Shown here: one piece after another, positions 1-10,400 of the stretch
Position numbering within the stretch: the first letter of the stretch is position 1
Layout of the letters: every line of letters starts with the position of its first letter
DNA from: Discostella pseudostelligera
Lineage: Eukaryota; Bacillariophyta; Thalassiosirophyceae; Thalassiosirales; Thalassiosiraceae
Length of the DNA stretch: 46,811 bases
NCBI GenBank assembly: GCA_036940085.1
Contig: JALLBK010000104.1
Location: forward strand, 1 to 46,811
Direction of reading: 5' to 3'
Made by a program: the position numbers and the translations under genes
The notes under the pieces: model-generated
The model's database searches: none
What the model was told of the DNA's origin: nothing
Seen by the model: the letters and a program-made list of their open reading frames with translations, nothing else

Positions 1-1316
1 CATGACTTGTTGCTGGTACTCTCTTCTACCATGTAATGTGTTGCTGTTGTATCGGTACGGCGGTGGAGGAGGGGAGAATACCTAGCCTCCATCAAGTAGG
101 TACTTATAAATTTCTTTTCCTCATCATAATTCACAACATTCAATCCACGAATTAGGTCAATTCCGAGACCTCTAAGAAGAGAGGATGCGAATTCCATTTT
201 ACCATCATCGAGTTCGACAGTTGGTGATAAACCACTTTGACTTTGTTTCCCTCCCAATGGTCGACTTGCCGATTGAAATATCCGTCGTGCAATCATCATA
301 GATTCAGATAGGGCGAATCTATTCAGGGAGACGGATGGTTGATGATTGTCATCGAAACCATCATGTTCGCATCCTACCGACGCTTCTACAGTTCTGATTG
401 TTGCATCATCACGATCGTAACTTTGAGGAACATATCCATTCTCGACATGATGAAACCAGAACGCTGGTATTCGTAGAGCATCCCCCGGCTGAAGTACAAC
501 ATCCATTGAAGGATTTGGCACGGATGCAAAATGTGGAAATCTCTGCTGAATGTTTATACCATCATCGACGAAGTTGACGTTATTACGTTGGATACTACTG
601 CCATTGCTGATATTGTAAGAGTCAAAATCAACCTGTGACTTGCGTGCTTTCGGATGAGCATCAGGAAACACATGCAAATTGTAAACGCCCACACTGGGAG
701 GATAGATTCGTATGCGCTTCGTACCATATAGTTGTACAATCACATTATCGGCAACATCGTAATGGCATTGGGTGCCAGATCCAGAGGTGCCCATCCATAG
801 AGAAGGTCCTCGAGGATCCAGGAACTCCAGCGGGTGGTTCGATTGCAGTTGATTGAACCAATTCAATTCTTTTGACATCATGGATTGTGGCGCAACATCG
901 GCAATGGGACTTGTCCAGTAGTAATGATATTCACTCGTACTTCTATTTGAGTGCAATAATGTCGCAAATTCGGTAGGCGATACTGTAACAGTTGAAGAGG
1001 CGGAGGATACATCGTTGTGACGTGATTGTTCTTCGTACATGAAGAACCGATGGTGCTTCTTCAAGGATCGTTTGATGGTCAATTTCCCAGAATTGTGGAA
1101 TTGCGACAACAGGTCATGAGGAGAGTAACCGAAGTGATGAATGACAGGGTTGGCATTCTTCTTGGCGATGCTAGACGATGACGAGGATGGCAATGATGAC
1201 GCTGATAGTAATGATGGAGATAGTAGAGCTGATTGTTGAGAGAAGACGTTCCGCAACATTCGAGGGAAGGATGAATTATTAGCATAGGCAGCGGCAAGAG
1301 TCGTCGTGGACGTCAT
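1..1316 (-). CDS. JmjC/cupin_8 Fe(II)/2-oxoglutarate hydroxylase, TYW5-like (C-terminus cut by window edge)
   Basis: The frame is open from an ATG at 1316 to the window edge without a stop (438 codons), so the C-terminus lies outside. The family fold is clear: W-M-G-T-S-G-S-G-T then CHYDVADN with the HxD iron pair (about H185, D187), then QLYGTKRIRIYPP, and a second strand QPGDALRIPAFWFHHV carrying the distal iron histidine (about H289). This order is typical of cupin_8/JmjC hydroxylases. The HYDV-DN-Q-GTKR stretch most resembles TYW5, which hydroxylates wybutosine at position 37 of tRNA-Phe; other small JmjC hydroxylases cannot be excluded. The first 60 residues are Ser/Ala-rich and could be a targeting region. 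It shares a roughly 180-bp divergent promoter with the YlmG gene. Family call firm, substrate inferred. Confidence 0.8.
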   Translation of the reverse strand, partial: MTSTTTLAAAYANNSSFPRMLRNVFSQQSALLSPSLLSASSLPSSSSSSIAKKNANPVIHHFGYSPHDLLSQFHNSGKLTIKRSLKKHHRFFMYEEQSRHNDVSSASSTVTVSPTEFATLLHSNRSTSEYHYYWTSPIADVAPQSMMSKELNWFNQLQSNHPLEFLDPRGPSLWMGTSGSGTQCHYDVADNVIVQLYGTKRIRIYPPSVGVYNLHVFPDAHPKARKSQVDFDSYNISNGSSIQRNNVNFVDDGINIQQRFPHFASVPNPSMDVVLQPGDALRIPAFWFHHVENGYVPQSYDRDDATIRTVEASVGCEHDGFDDNHQPSVSLNRFALSESMMIARRIFQSASRPLGGKQSQSGLSPTVELDDGKMEFASSLLRGLGIDLIRGLNVVNYDEEKKFISTYLMEARYSPLLHRRTDTTATHYMVEESTSNKS

Positions 1317-1492
1317 GGTCAATAGAAGCTGCATTCAGTCTTCAGCAGATCTGTCCGTCGACGGTTGATCTGTCCGTCGAAGCGACCGACTTCCCGCCAA
1401 ATCTCAAATCTGTCGTCGTCAGCGCGCGTCAGCCGAGCGAGAGAAGACCGACGGCCTCGACCTACCAACCTGACCACTGACCTCCACTGACC
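1317..1492. promoter_or_regulatory. Divergent promoter between the JmjC gene and YlmG
   Basis: This 176-bp spacer separates two opposite start codons. It holds two direct copies of a 14-base word (gatctgtccgtcga at 1348-1361 and 1367-1380, 19-bp spacing). It also holds one CTTCCCGCCAAATC box near 1389-1402, which matches the E2F-like element found in other 5' flanks of this window. Regulatory function is inferred from position and recurrence. Confidence 0.5.
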
Positions 1493-2167
1493 ATGACCAT
1501 GATGTCCGTCACCGTATCAGTATCCGCAACAATGAACCGATTACTAGCCATTGCAATACTACTCACAGTCACCACTCCGGTATGCACGGGATTTGTGCCA
1601 AGTCTTTCCGTTCGAGGTCGGGCAATAGCGTCGGCTTCGATACCAACCGCTTCCCCCTCCCGATGTGCCCCGTTGCAAGCAGCGTCGACGCAGTTATTGA
1701 TGGACACAATGGATTCCTTGGCCACGAGTCATGGTGGTGATGGTGGGATGATGCTGACATCGTCGTCAATAATTCTTTCTGAGACGGAGGCTTGGGTGCA
1801 ACCGCTGTCGTTTGTGCTAGGCCCATTCCTCACTTTCTTTTCATTCGCTATGGTAAGCGATCTCGTACTTTATCAATTATTGTTTCTACCGGCTCAAGTG
1901 CAGTATTCTAATTCTTTTTGTTTGTTACCCAAAAAGTTGTGTCGCATAGTCCTATCATGGTATCCATCCGCAAGTGTCAATGAATTTCCATTTAGCATTG
2001 TAGTTTGGCCAACGGAACCTCTTCTTCGATTGATACGAGGGTCCATCCCACCCGCATTTGGTGTGGACATTACTCCAGTAGTTTGGTTGGGAATCTTTTC
2101 ATTCATGAATGAAATATTCTTGGGTCAGCAGGGATTATTGACGATGAAGATGAAGTACGGAATTTAA
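1493..2167 (+). CDS. YLMG: YlmG/YggT family plastid membrane protein (CCB3-like)
   Basis: The N-terminus is a signal peptide (hydrophobic stretch about residues 15-30) ending at CTG|FVPS, a diatom ASAF-like site, so the protein is predicted to enter the plastid. The C-terminal part is a YggT domain: IVLSWYP, PTEPLLRLIRG, IPP-FGVDITPVVWLG, then EIFLGQQGLL. In plants and cyanobacteria YlmG proteins are thylakoid/inner-membrane proteins linked to nucleoid distribution and cytochrome b6 maturation. A consensus intron probably runs 1853-1936 (ATG|gtaagc to cccaaaaag|TTG). Removing its 84 nt gives the usual YggT spacing and a 196-residue protein. The intron has no in-frame stop and is a multiple of three, so retention would give 224 residues. 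Family call firm; intron likely. Confidence 0.85.
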   Translation: MTMMSVTVSVSATMNRLLAIAILLTVTTPVCTGFVPSLSVRGRAIASASIPTASPSRCAPLQAASTQLLMDTMDSLATSHGGDGGMMLTSSSIILSETEAWVQPLSFVLGPFLTFFSFAMVSDLVLYQLLFLPAQVQYSNSFCLLPKKLCRIVLSWYPSASVNEFPFSIVVWPTEPLLRLIRGSIPPAFGVDITPVVWLGIFSFMNEIFLGQQGLLTMKMKYGI

Positions 2168-2526
2168 ATGGAATACTATTAGAGATAGGAGATTGGGTGA
2201 CGATTTGCGATTTGATCTTGTTGGTGGGGTACTTAGTACGGTGGTGCGGAGACGTAAATCCGTCTAATGTAAATTCAGCGTCGATTTCACATTTAAAGTG
2301 ATACAAATTACGCCTCATGTGTAGACTATTATTCGGTGGTATTCGCTCTCTACCTAAATGTGGTCCATAGTGATGACATTCATGTTAACGAGTGTGTAAT
2401 TCGAACAGTAGTGGTTGTTTTTGTTTCCACACATCCTGCGCAAAGGTTCATTGACGGAATGATCATCTCTCAAATGCGATATGATGTATTTGACGTAACC
2501 ATCTCGTCCGTCGCAATTCTCCGACA
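2168..2526. other. Convergent 3' intergenic region
   Basis: This lies between the stop codons of YlmG (+) and the PsbP-like gene (-). I see no conserved reading frame, RNA gene or repeat; it probably holds the two 3' UTRs. Confidence 0.6.
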
Positions 2527-3384
2527 TTATGCCAACTTGGGCATGAACGACCCCAAAACATTATAATACATATCCTTCCTCTTTGCATATTTCTTCTCCT
2601 TCGTATTGGCATCCAAACTCCAGATCTTACCCTTATTCACACATAGCTGCAGTAATTGATGCGTTCCATCGTCCAAGGCAAAGTCAAAGGCGTAAAATAA
2701 AATGCCATCCGTCTGTCGCTCCATGGCCGCGATGAGTTTTGCATTACGTTTCGAGGCAAGTTTTGCTCCTACTTCATCGACTGGTCCAAGAACATCCCTG
2801 TGGTTTAAATTCATAAGCAATGTAACGAGTAGAAAATTCATTATCCGGATTAGAATAAATTGGATAAGTATATCTGCATGGAATGGACGAAATGATAAAT
2901 GATACATGTCGGTAACCAAGCAAAACAAGATACATTTTTCTCATTCCGATCAAGCGACTATATCGAAAGAAGAGGCTAAGTGAACTCACACACTTGTCGT
3001 CGTGGACTTGACGGGAGTGCTCGATAATTTGATATTGTCCGTAGGATCCACCAAATCTTGCCATTTGATATCATACGCACCCACTTCGCCATCAAATTTA
3101 TTCCATCCCGAGGGAGCAAGGATCGTCCAACCGCGGCTATCCTGATAATTTTCTAGTAGACCACCCATTCGTGTTGTTACCTTGGGAGTTTCGTCGGTAA
3201 CAACTGCCAAGGATGGGAGGGGTGTTCCAGCGAGGATGGATGCACCGATACCACCGCCGATGAGAGACGCAGTTTGGGAGAAGGAATCTCTGCGTGAAAT
3301 GACGGATGATTTGTCATGAACCGAGAAGGCCGAGACATTTGGCAAGCATGCCGAAAGGAGGAGACATACTGAAATGCGTGCCAT
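2527..3384 (-). CDS. PsbP-domain thylakoid lumen protein
   Basis: Two exons (3384-2990 and 2797-2527) joined across a GT-AG intron (T|GTGAGT to CCACAG|G), giving 221 residues. The presequence is three-part: a signal peptide ending at NVSAF|S (plastid ASAF site), then a twin-arginine SRRDSFSQT followed by a hydrophobic stretch and a PSLA|V-type cleavage, which marks Tat-dependent lumen import. The mature part carries PsbP features: the GW-x-I-L-x-P-x-G-W start, KWQDLVDPTDNI, the junction SVDVLGPVDEVGAKLA, and a C-terminal strand with DGILFYAFDFALDD. PsbP and PsbP-like proteins act in photosystem II assembly or oxygen evolution. It may be a PsbP-domain (PPD) protein rather than PsbP itself. It is divergent from the DUF1499 gene. 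Confidence 0.87.
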
Positions 3385-3694
3385 ATTGATATAAATAATA
3401 GGAGTAGGAGGTTAATTATGAGAGGAATAAGTTTTTGCCGCTGTTCCTTCCGCATCTGCACCGTCATAGACCGTCATCGTCTCTCGTCTCGCTCCTTCGT
3501 CGTCGGATGCTGGGTGTCGGGAGGTGTCGGGTCGGATACTTTTTGTGAAGATAGGATAGAATTTCGCTGACGTCATCGGTGAGTCACTGTGTGTGCCCTT
3601 CACACAACACGCACGCGTCGGTCCACAAAATGGCGGGAAATCACACCGCTCGCGAGACAACACCAACAGACCAACAACATGCAACAAAAACAAC
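3385..3694. promoter_or_regulatory. Divergent promoter for two thylakoid-lumen proteins
   Basis: About 310 bp separates the PsbP-like and DUF1499 start codons, so the two predicted lumen proteins probably share control elements. One inverted E2F-like box (atggcgggaaat) lies near 3630-3641. No TATA box is obvious. Co-regulation is inferred. Confidence 0.45.
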
Positions 3695-4557
3695 ATGACC
3701 ATGACGGCTTCCGGCTTACTAACCATCCTTTGCCTCGCTTCAGCCTCGGCCTTCTCCCCGCCGGCTGCATCCAATAGCTACCAAAGAGCCCCCACCACTA
3801 CTACATCGCTCTGTGCAGTAGTTCCACGCAATGAAGATTGTTATTCCAGAAGCGCGTTTCTCTCCTCTGCATTCGGTGTTGTGGCAGTGGCAACGTCGGC
3901 ATTCGTATTCCCCTCCGTCGCGATAGCAGCAGACGAGAGCAGCAACGTCAATCGTTCTATCAGAGCTTGTGAATTGAATGACGATTGTGTTTCAACTGCT
4001 AATATTCGAGATGCGAAAGGGTCGTACAGGTGAGAAAGTCTACCAACTTACTCCTATATTGCAAGTACTCATCCAAATCTTACCTATCTACCCAATCGAC
4101 CAACATTACCTTTGTCTACAGTCCGCCGTGGACATTTGAAGTCAGCCCCGATGAAGCATTCGCACGCATCAAGGGTGTCTTAAAATCAGACAGTTCCTTC
4201 GTCATTACCGAAGTGGACGATGAGGCACGGTACATCCGTGCCTACGCCAAACGAATCACAGTCGACAGCGATGAGGTGGAGTTTTTAGTAAAGGGAGATG
4301 ACAAGGTGGTATTATATCGTTCTACCGCACGAAAGAATGGATCTGTATCTGATTTCGGGGCGAATAGAAAACGTATCGATGATATTCGAAAAAAGGGGGC
4401 TGTTTTTGATTTGATGGGTGGCGGATTGACCGCGGATAGTTATGATGGAGGCGATGCACTCAGTAAGGGCAATGGTCCCCTGGGACAGCTGAAGGCATTT
4501 TATGGGTTACAAAGTGGCCAAGGATTTGAGTCTCTTTTGCTTGATGATGAAGAATGA
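3695..4557 (+). CDS. DUF1499-family thylakoid lumen protein
   Basis: Exons 3695-4029 and 4122-4557, joined by a GT-AG intron (ACAG|gtgaga to ctacag|TCC), give 256 residues. The ATG at 3695 was chosen over the longer upstream frame because it places the signal peptide at the N-terminus, ending in SASAF|SPP. A second hydrophobic segment (about residues 48-75) ends at AIA|AD, indicating lumen import. The mature protein has the DUF1499 signature: CELNDDCVST, a junction YSPPW, then the regularly spaced F-x-x-I-K and D-D-E-V-E-F-L-V strands. DUF1499 proteins have no established biochemical role. Homologues are common in algae and proteobacteria. Confidence 0.8.
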
Positions 4558-4743
4558 GTGTGTCCATTATACCATGGTGTTACAGACAACTTCGAAAGTT
4601 AATTAGCATTTAATTCATCAAACAAACAGACAAAGCGATACATCATTACCACTATCCCTTTCCCTTTCATTAGATCCGATCACAATTACAACACCCATTT
4701 ATGTCGACTCATACTATGCATAATCTTTGGTTCTGCCATGTTC

Positions 4744-6817
4744 CTAATCCACATGAACTTCCTCCACATCACTGTCGTCGTCATCAGAATCATCTCCCGC
4801 GGCCGATGCCGCCTTCTTACGAGCATTCTGAAGCTCCTTCTTCTTCTGCTCCGCTGCAGAAAGCTCACGGATGCCCCCCTCCTCCTCCTCCTCGCTTTCG
4901 TCATCGCTGTCCTCCTCCTCCTCGTCACTGTCACTGTCCGCCTCAATATTTGCATTCATCATCTCCTCAAACAGAGTGGGCTCATCATCCAACTCAGCAT
5001 CGTCGGGGTGGACCTTGTACTCAGGAAGAGCCGATGCATCCATCGTCGTAAGCTCGACACTCTCCGTGTAGTCAAACCCAATGTAGGCATTGCTCAGGAC
5101 ATGCAGGTCAAATTCATACTGTCCCTTCCTCGGAGCCAAGAACTTGATTTTATGCTCCACAACCTTGTCGGGGCTGGTGACCTTATCAATACTGATGATT
5201 TTACCCTCCTTCGTTCCTAGGGCGACCCACCATGCCTCCCTTCGAGGGAAGGGGAAACGCGGTGCATGGACCAAGCCAACCTTTTCGCCATCCGTAATGT
5301 TGTTACGAGTGAGCTTAACAGATACGGTGCACAAATCGCCCTCGTAGACGTTGTTATCCTCATCATCGTCGACAAATACCTTGCTCTCCACGGTTATGTT
5401 GGGAAGGATTTCACAGCATTTGAATATATCGGACTTTTGCTCCTCGGTAAAGTCCTTCAGCCCCTTCTTCGACTCATTGGGAATCGCCATGTACTCCATT
5501 ATTGTCTTTGCCGACGGTTTACCCTTGGCAACATGCCCAGCCTCGACCTCTGTGAAGTGGGGAAGTTGTAATAGTTCACTATCCTTAATCCACATACCCT
5601 GGGCGACATATTGGCCAAATTTGATACAATTCAGTGCCGCTTGGAGTGATTCTTGATGCTTGCACACGGAAATCATAGCATCAATTAAACTACTCGAGAA
5701 TCGAAGCATGTATTTCAAATCTTCTTGGGAGGCCTCTGACAAACCTCCGGTCTGCCTAGTGAGGTAGGCATGGAGGAGGACATTGCCCTTAAGCACGACG
5801 GGGTGATTATACGTTGGCTTTGGCATATGGGGTTTCACCTTGGTCAGAATGTTGGCAATTTCGTCCTTCTCCGCCGCAGACTTGGGCATGTTGCGTTCAC
5901 GGAATTCGGCACTACCAGCCAGCACCTCGGGTAGAGTCTTGGTGATGGTGTGCTCGTTCAAGTTGTGATGGAACCAGGCATAGGAGTCATACATGACATC
6001 TTTCTCCCCGAACTTGGAAGAGTTGGAGTAGTACGACCACACTGCCAAGGGGATGACAACGACCATGACGATGAGGTAGGTCAATAGGACCAGGTTGCGA
6101 TTGTCTGTGTTCAAGAGGAATTCTGGAAGACCAATACTGACAGCGAGACTTTGCTTTCCATCGGGATTTCCGTATTTCTCCCAATTCTCCTTGGCTACTG
6201 GATTGGTAAGTGCCTCATATGCTTTAGCCACCATCATGAACGTCGCCTCGGCCGCCGGATTGTTGGGGTTTTTGTCAGGGTGGAACTTCAAGCTCATCTT
6301 TTTATACGCTTTCTTAATTTCTTTGTTATCAGCCCCCGTATCAATGCCAAGAATGGAGAAGGGATCAAAGGAGTTAACCTCCCCATTGGATTGGACGGAT
6401 AGGTACAACCAATAAAATATGATGGAGCAGACGACAGTGAGGACGAAGTTGACGATGAAGCCGGAGTTGTTGAGCGTTTTGATCCCCTTGCTCGTTTTCT
6501 TCAATTCGGATGCCTTTTTCTTCTCGGCGGTAGTGCGGGAGATGGCGCCAATGTCTTCATCGGTGGAAAAGAGCGCGACGCGGACTTGTTTGATGATTTT
6601 ATACCATGCTGTGTTTGGCGTAGGGACAAGGACGAGACAGGAGATGGTGACATGAGATGTGATAATTCAATATTGATAACATTTACAAATAATATTCAGA
6701 TCGTCTACAATCCAGCCACTCTGTCACAGAAAAGATTTGACACTTACATGGAACAATATATATTGTGATGAAGCTCAAGGCGACGAAGTAGAACGCAGAA
6801 TCGTCGTACTGAAGCAT
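4744..6817 (-). CDS. SEC63: Sec63, J-domain subunit of the ER translocon
   Basis: Exon 1 is 6817-6748 and exon 2 is 6608-4744, with a 139-nt GT-AG intron (CCAT|GTAAGT to ACACAG|CATGG); 644 residues. The first exon encodes only 23 residues (MLQYDDSAFYF then a membrane helix), matching the Sec63 N-terminus. A second helix lies at about 73-94, then a lumenal J domain (about 104-172) with the HPD triad at 133-135, then a third helix at about 195-215. After these come the Sec63/Brl domain and a strongly acidic C-terminal tail rich in Asp, Glu and Ser. Sec63 recruits BiP to the Sec61 channel for post-translational import. Acidic tails of this type bind Sec62. Its 5' flank carries composite-module array A. 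Confidence 0.93.
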
Positions 6818-7408
6818 GATTTTCTAGACCTGTGAAATAATAATCCAAACAGCGAGATCGCAGACAATAAATGCCTATTGTTTAGCCAGCCCAATGAGAT
6901 GGACGATATGGGTGATTTAGCTGTGGCGAGGACCAGCCAGTATTGGAGCAAGCCGACGGCGACGATTGTCGATGAATTGGATGGCGTCGTCGTCGACGGC
7001 GATGGCGATGGGTCGATGTGAGTGCGTCTTTGGTCTTTGTTGGTTGGTGCGTCTGGCGTGCGTTGGATTCGACACTCCACGTGGAAAATTTTCAATGATC
7101 GCTGGACGGATTTTTGGCGGGAGGAGCAAGAGCCTGTCGACTCGAGTCAATGTTCCACGAGGCAGTGATTTGGCGGGAAGGAAGCGCAGCTCTCGGAGCA
7201 CCCTGCCACGTGGAGTCAAACAATACTGCAACGTGGAAGCGAAATGCTTATCAATGGCTGGCAATTATTATTGGCAATGGCAACCTCGTACTAGAGAGAT
7301 ATGGCGACTTCAAACTCCAACTCTTAGCGCTACTAATGATTGTTCGACTTGACCGATCATTGTCTGAAGCACTTATGCTTAATAGGTAGTTGGTCATGCA
7401 TTTAATAA
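6818..7408. promoter_or_regulatory. SEC63 5' flank with composite-module array A
   Basis: This is a 591-bp region between the SEC63 start and the DDB1 stop. On the minus strand (same strand as SEC63) it contains CCACGTGG at 7213-7206, TTCCCGCCAAAT at 7179-7168, the variant CCTCGTGG at 7162-7155, GACTCGAGTCGA at 7147-7136, CTCCCGCCAAAAA at 7123-7111 and CCACGTGG at 7084-7077. The same ordered boxes recur upstream of other genes in the window. Chance frames cross it, but none resembles a gene. Confidence 0.6.
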
Positions 7409-10400
7409 TTAATGTAACATGGAAAGCTCTTCGACTGCAACAAGCACATCCTCAACAGATAATGCGCGGGCCGTAGGTAGTCCAGAGGAAGCGTCATCTC
7501 CCACACCTTCAGAGGTGTCCAATAAGTTATGTCGGTTGTCATTGCCACCGCTAAACCCCTTTCCATTGTCCCTAATGTTCCACCTGGGATCTATATTCAT
7601 CTCCTTCACAACTCTTTCCATTGTAGGTCGATTCAAGTCTAGAAATGTCTCAATCCAATCCCCATCCACGAAACCGCACGCCCTGTGCTTATTCTGATCT
7701 TGTTGCCATGCTCGGTAGTGCGCATGGCTCAAATCTCCTACAGGTCGGACGATGGCATCCATGGCCCGCTGAAGGGCAGACATGAACGCAAATGTCTTTC
7801 CACCTAGACCCAGAACAGAACCGATGGTCCCATCCACGGTTCCATACAGCGTTTGGCTGCCGATAGTGATATCTATCATGTTCCTTCCTGCGAGGGGCGG
7901 TTTATCTGACAGCATGTCACCACTTAATGCCGCACCCAGACTGCTCGATGCATTGTTGCTTGGCATAACGAGGCTGCCGCCAATCATCTTGTTCACATTC
8001 TCTCCAAGATGATACTGCCCAACAGTGTCAAGTCTTATCCGCGCCTGCTCAGTTGCTGCATTAGAATTGTACTGAAGGACGAACAAGTTATTATGACCTT
8101 CACTCCCCATGAAGATATTTTCTGTCAACATGACAACCTCAGTACAGAAGTTCGAATTGAAATCGCTAGCAATTTCTTCGATGACTTGGTGCTTGGGGTA
8201 ATACTCAACTAAAGATATAGATCGCATGAGATCACCGACAATAGCTCGCTGCTTCTTCTCATGCCGCTTTTGAAGCGACTTGTCGGCATTCACGAGGCTC
8301 TTCACAAAAAGCGATATCAAGTGACCATGATGACCGGATCCGATGTGGTTTAGGAGTAGTTCAGCCTGATTTCCGCTCTTTCCATGAGGCGAGGCAATCA
8401 TAGATAGCCGGCAAAGAATTGTGTCCGAGCCACAGGTCACCAAGATGTTGCCGCCAAAAAATGGGGCGATACTATAGACACCACCCATCAGTGGAAGATC
8501 AGCAACCTGGCGAACTTGTCGAAGCATCTGATCTTCCCCAGAGCTACCACAATCGCACTCAACAACAAGAACCCTTCCCTGCGAAGGTTCGTCCTCATCA
8601 GGGTATGCATAAGCGGTTCCCATGACTATGAATGGCCTGTACTCTAATGGTGTTGAGTTAGACTTCGCTGAGCTTGGTGGCGAATTGATACCCAGGATAA
8701 CACTTTCGATGGTAAGTATCATCTCAAATGGCTCCAGGCTTATGCTGCAATGAAACAAAAGTACCATAGATCGAGTAAATGTGTCAGAGATAGGTGCACC
8801 TTCGCAAAAACTGAGTGATCGCCACACTTTCTTACCAATTCAACTCCTCAAATGTGGAATCGTCAAAGAAACGAATACAATTATTCTGATTCGCCTCCCC
8901 GCCAAGCTCCAACTCTGCAATACACCCTACACAATATACTCGTCCAGCACTATGATAGGCAATCCTTCGTGGTGTCATTCCCAGTCTGAACGTCGTTACA
9001 TGGAGCTTTTCGATGTTGTCAATCATCCCCAATCGGAGGGTATTCTCATCAGCCATGCATAAAGAGGAGCAGTTCGCACTTCCTGTCGAGAACAGCAGGG
9101 ATGAGCGAAATGGAGCCGCGACATTGACAGCAATGCTCCTGTGACTTGCATGCCCTCCTTCCTCGTCGTCATCTACTGTGAGACTGATGGTTGAGTAGTC
9201 CAACTTCGGATTACTATTGCTGCCAGCATTGCCACCCGTAAGATATACAACGGTTGGCCTGTCACCTGTGGCCAATACGCATGATCCGGATGATTTTGAC
9301 GATCCGTGTTGAAATGGAATTAGGTGCAAGCCTTGCGTTCCTAGGCTAACTTCTTTCCGAGAATGAATGGCCCAACTATTCGATGATGGCCCCGGTTGGT
9401 TCAGTACAAAACTAATCAATTTTCCGTCACCCAACCCAACGAGAAGCATATCAAGATAGTTACTTGGAGCAGAAGACGGCGCCATACTCTTGGTATTGAT
9501 GAAGTTGCTGTTCGTGGACTGCGAGTCCATGGTGACCAAGCAGAGACTACGTGCCATCAGATGCTGACCACCGGCACCCAGCTGATCGTCGGATTCGGTA
9601 TCTGCAGCAGGATTCTTCGAAGGTCCTTCGCCACCACTCCCATGACCCAAGTGAATGTGAAGGACCTGCTCCAATGATAACGACGGATCATCATTAAGGT
9701 TCAACAACCGGACAGAGAAGTCGTCCCAAAGACCCACGGCTACCAATAGACTCTTTCTTGCTTCCCGCCTTGACCGGACATTGTCAATATCCATGGCATC
9801 CATGTTGTCATTATTTGACGAGCATGATCCAAATGGGTTCAGATCGATGCAACTGATCTCACGTTCAAGAGTTATTTTTCGTACACGACGAATGATAGGC
9901 GACGATGACGAATGTCCTTCCTCGACCAATAAATGTACCAGTGTTCCCCCGCGGAGAGCAACGATTATTTGACCACTCTCGTTCGCGGATGCGACAGTGA
10001 TGAATCCCATGGGCTCGTCATCGTCACTTCCTTCATCGTCAGTACCGAATGGAGACCACTGAGTAAGCAAAGCCAGCGATTCAGCATCAACTAGACGAAC
10101 ACCATCATCCACCACTTGGAGAAGTAAATCAAATCTCCCAGCCATCAAATTCCCTGAAAACAAGGTTGACTTCGAAGAGTTAAATCCTGGTATTGTCACC
10201 TCGGCAAGTGCTCCACCACCATCGCCCTCTTCCTCTTCCATCTGTGGATCACCATCTCTCTCATCCTCCATCTCTACGTCCTTCGCACTCTGCACCCCCA
10301 ATACCCTCGTTTCCCTCACAAAACTCTGGACTAAAAAGGAATCATCGTCCTCGTGAAAGCGTCGACGCAAACTCCACATACCCTTGATCCCCTCCATGTC

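Noticed and set aside
6966..7352. 128-codon plus-strand frame between SEC63 and DDB1
   Set aside because: It coincides with composite-module array A in a promoter region and encodes no recognisable domain.
8745..8835. Apparent split of DDB1 into two genes or a pseudogene
   Set aside because: The break is a 91-nt GT-AG intron; joining the exons keeps the frame and the DDB1 motif order.
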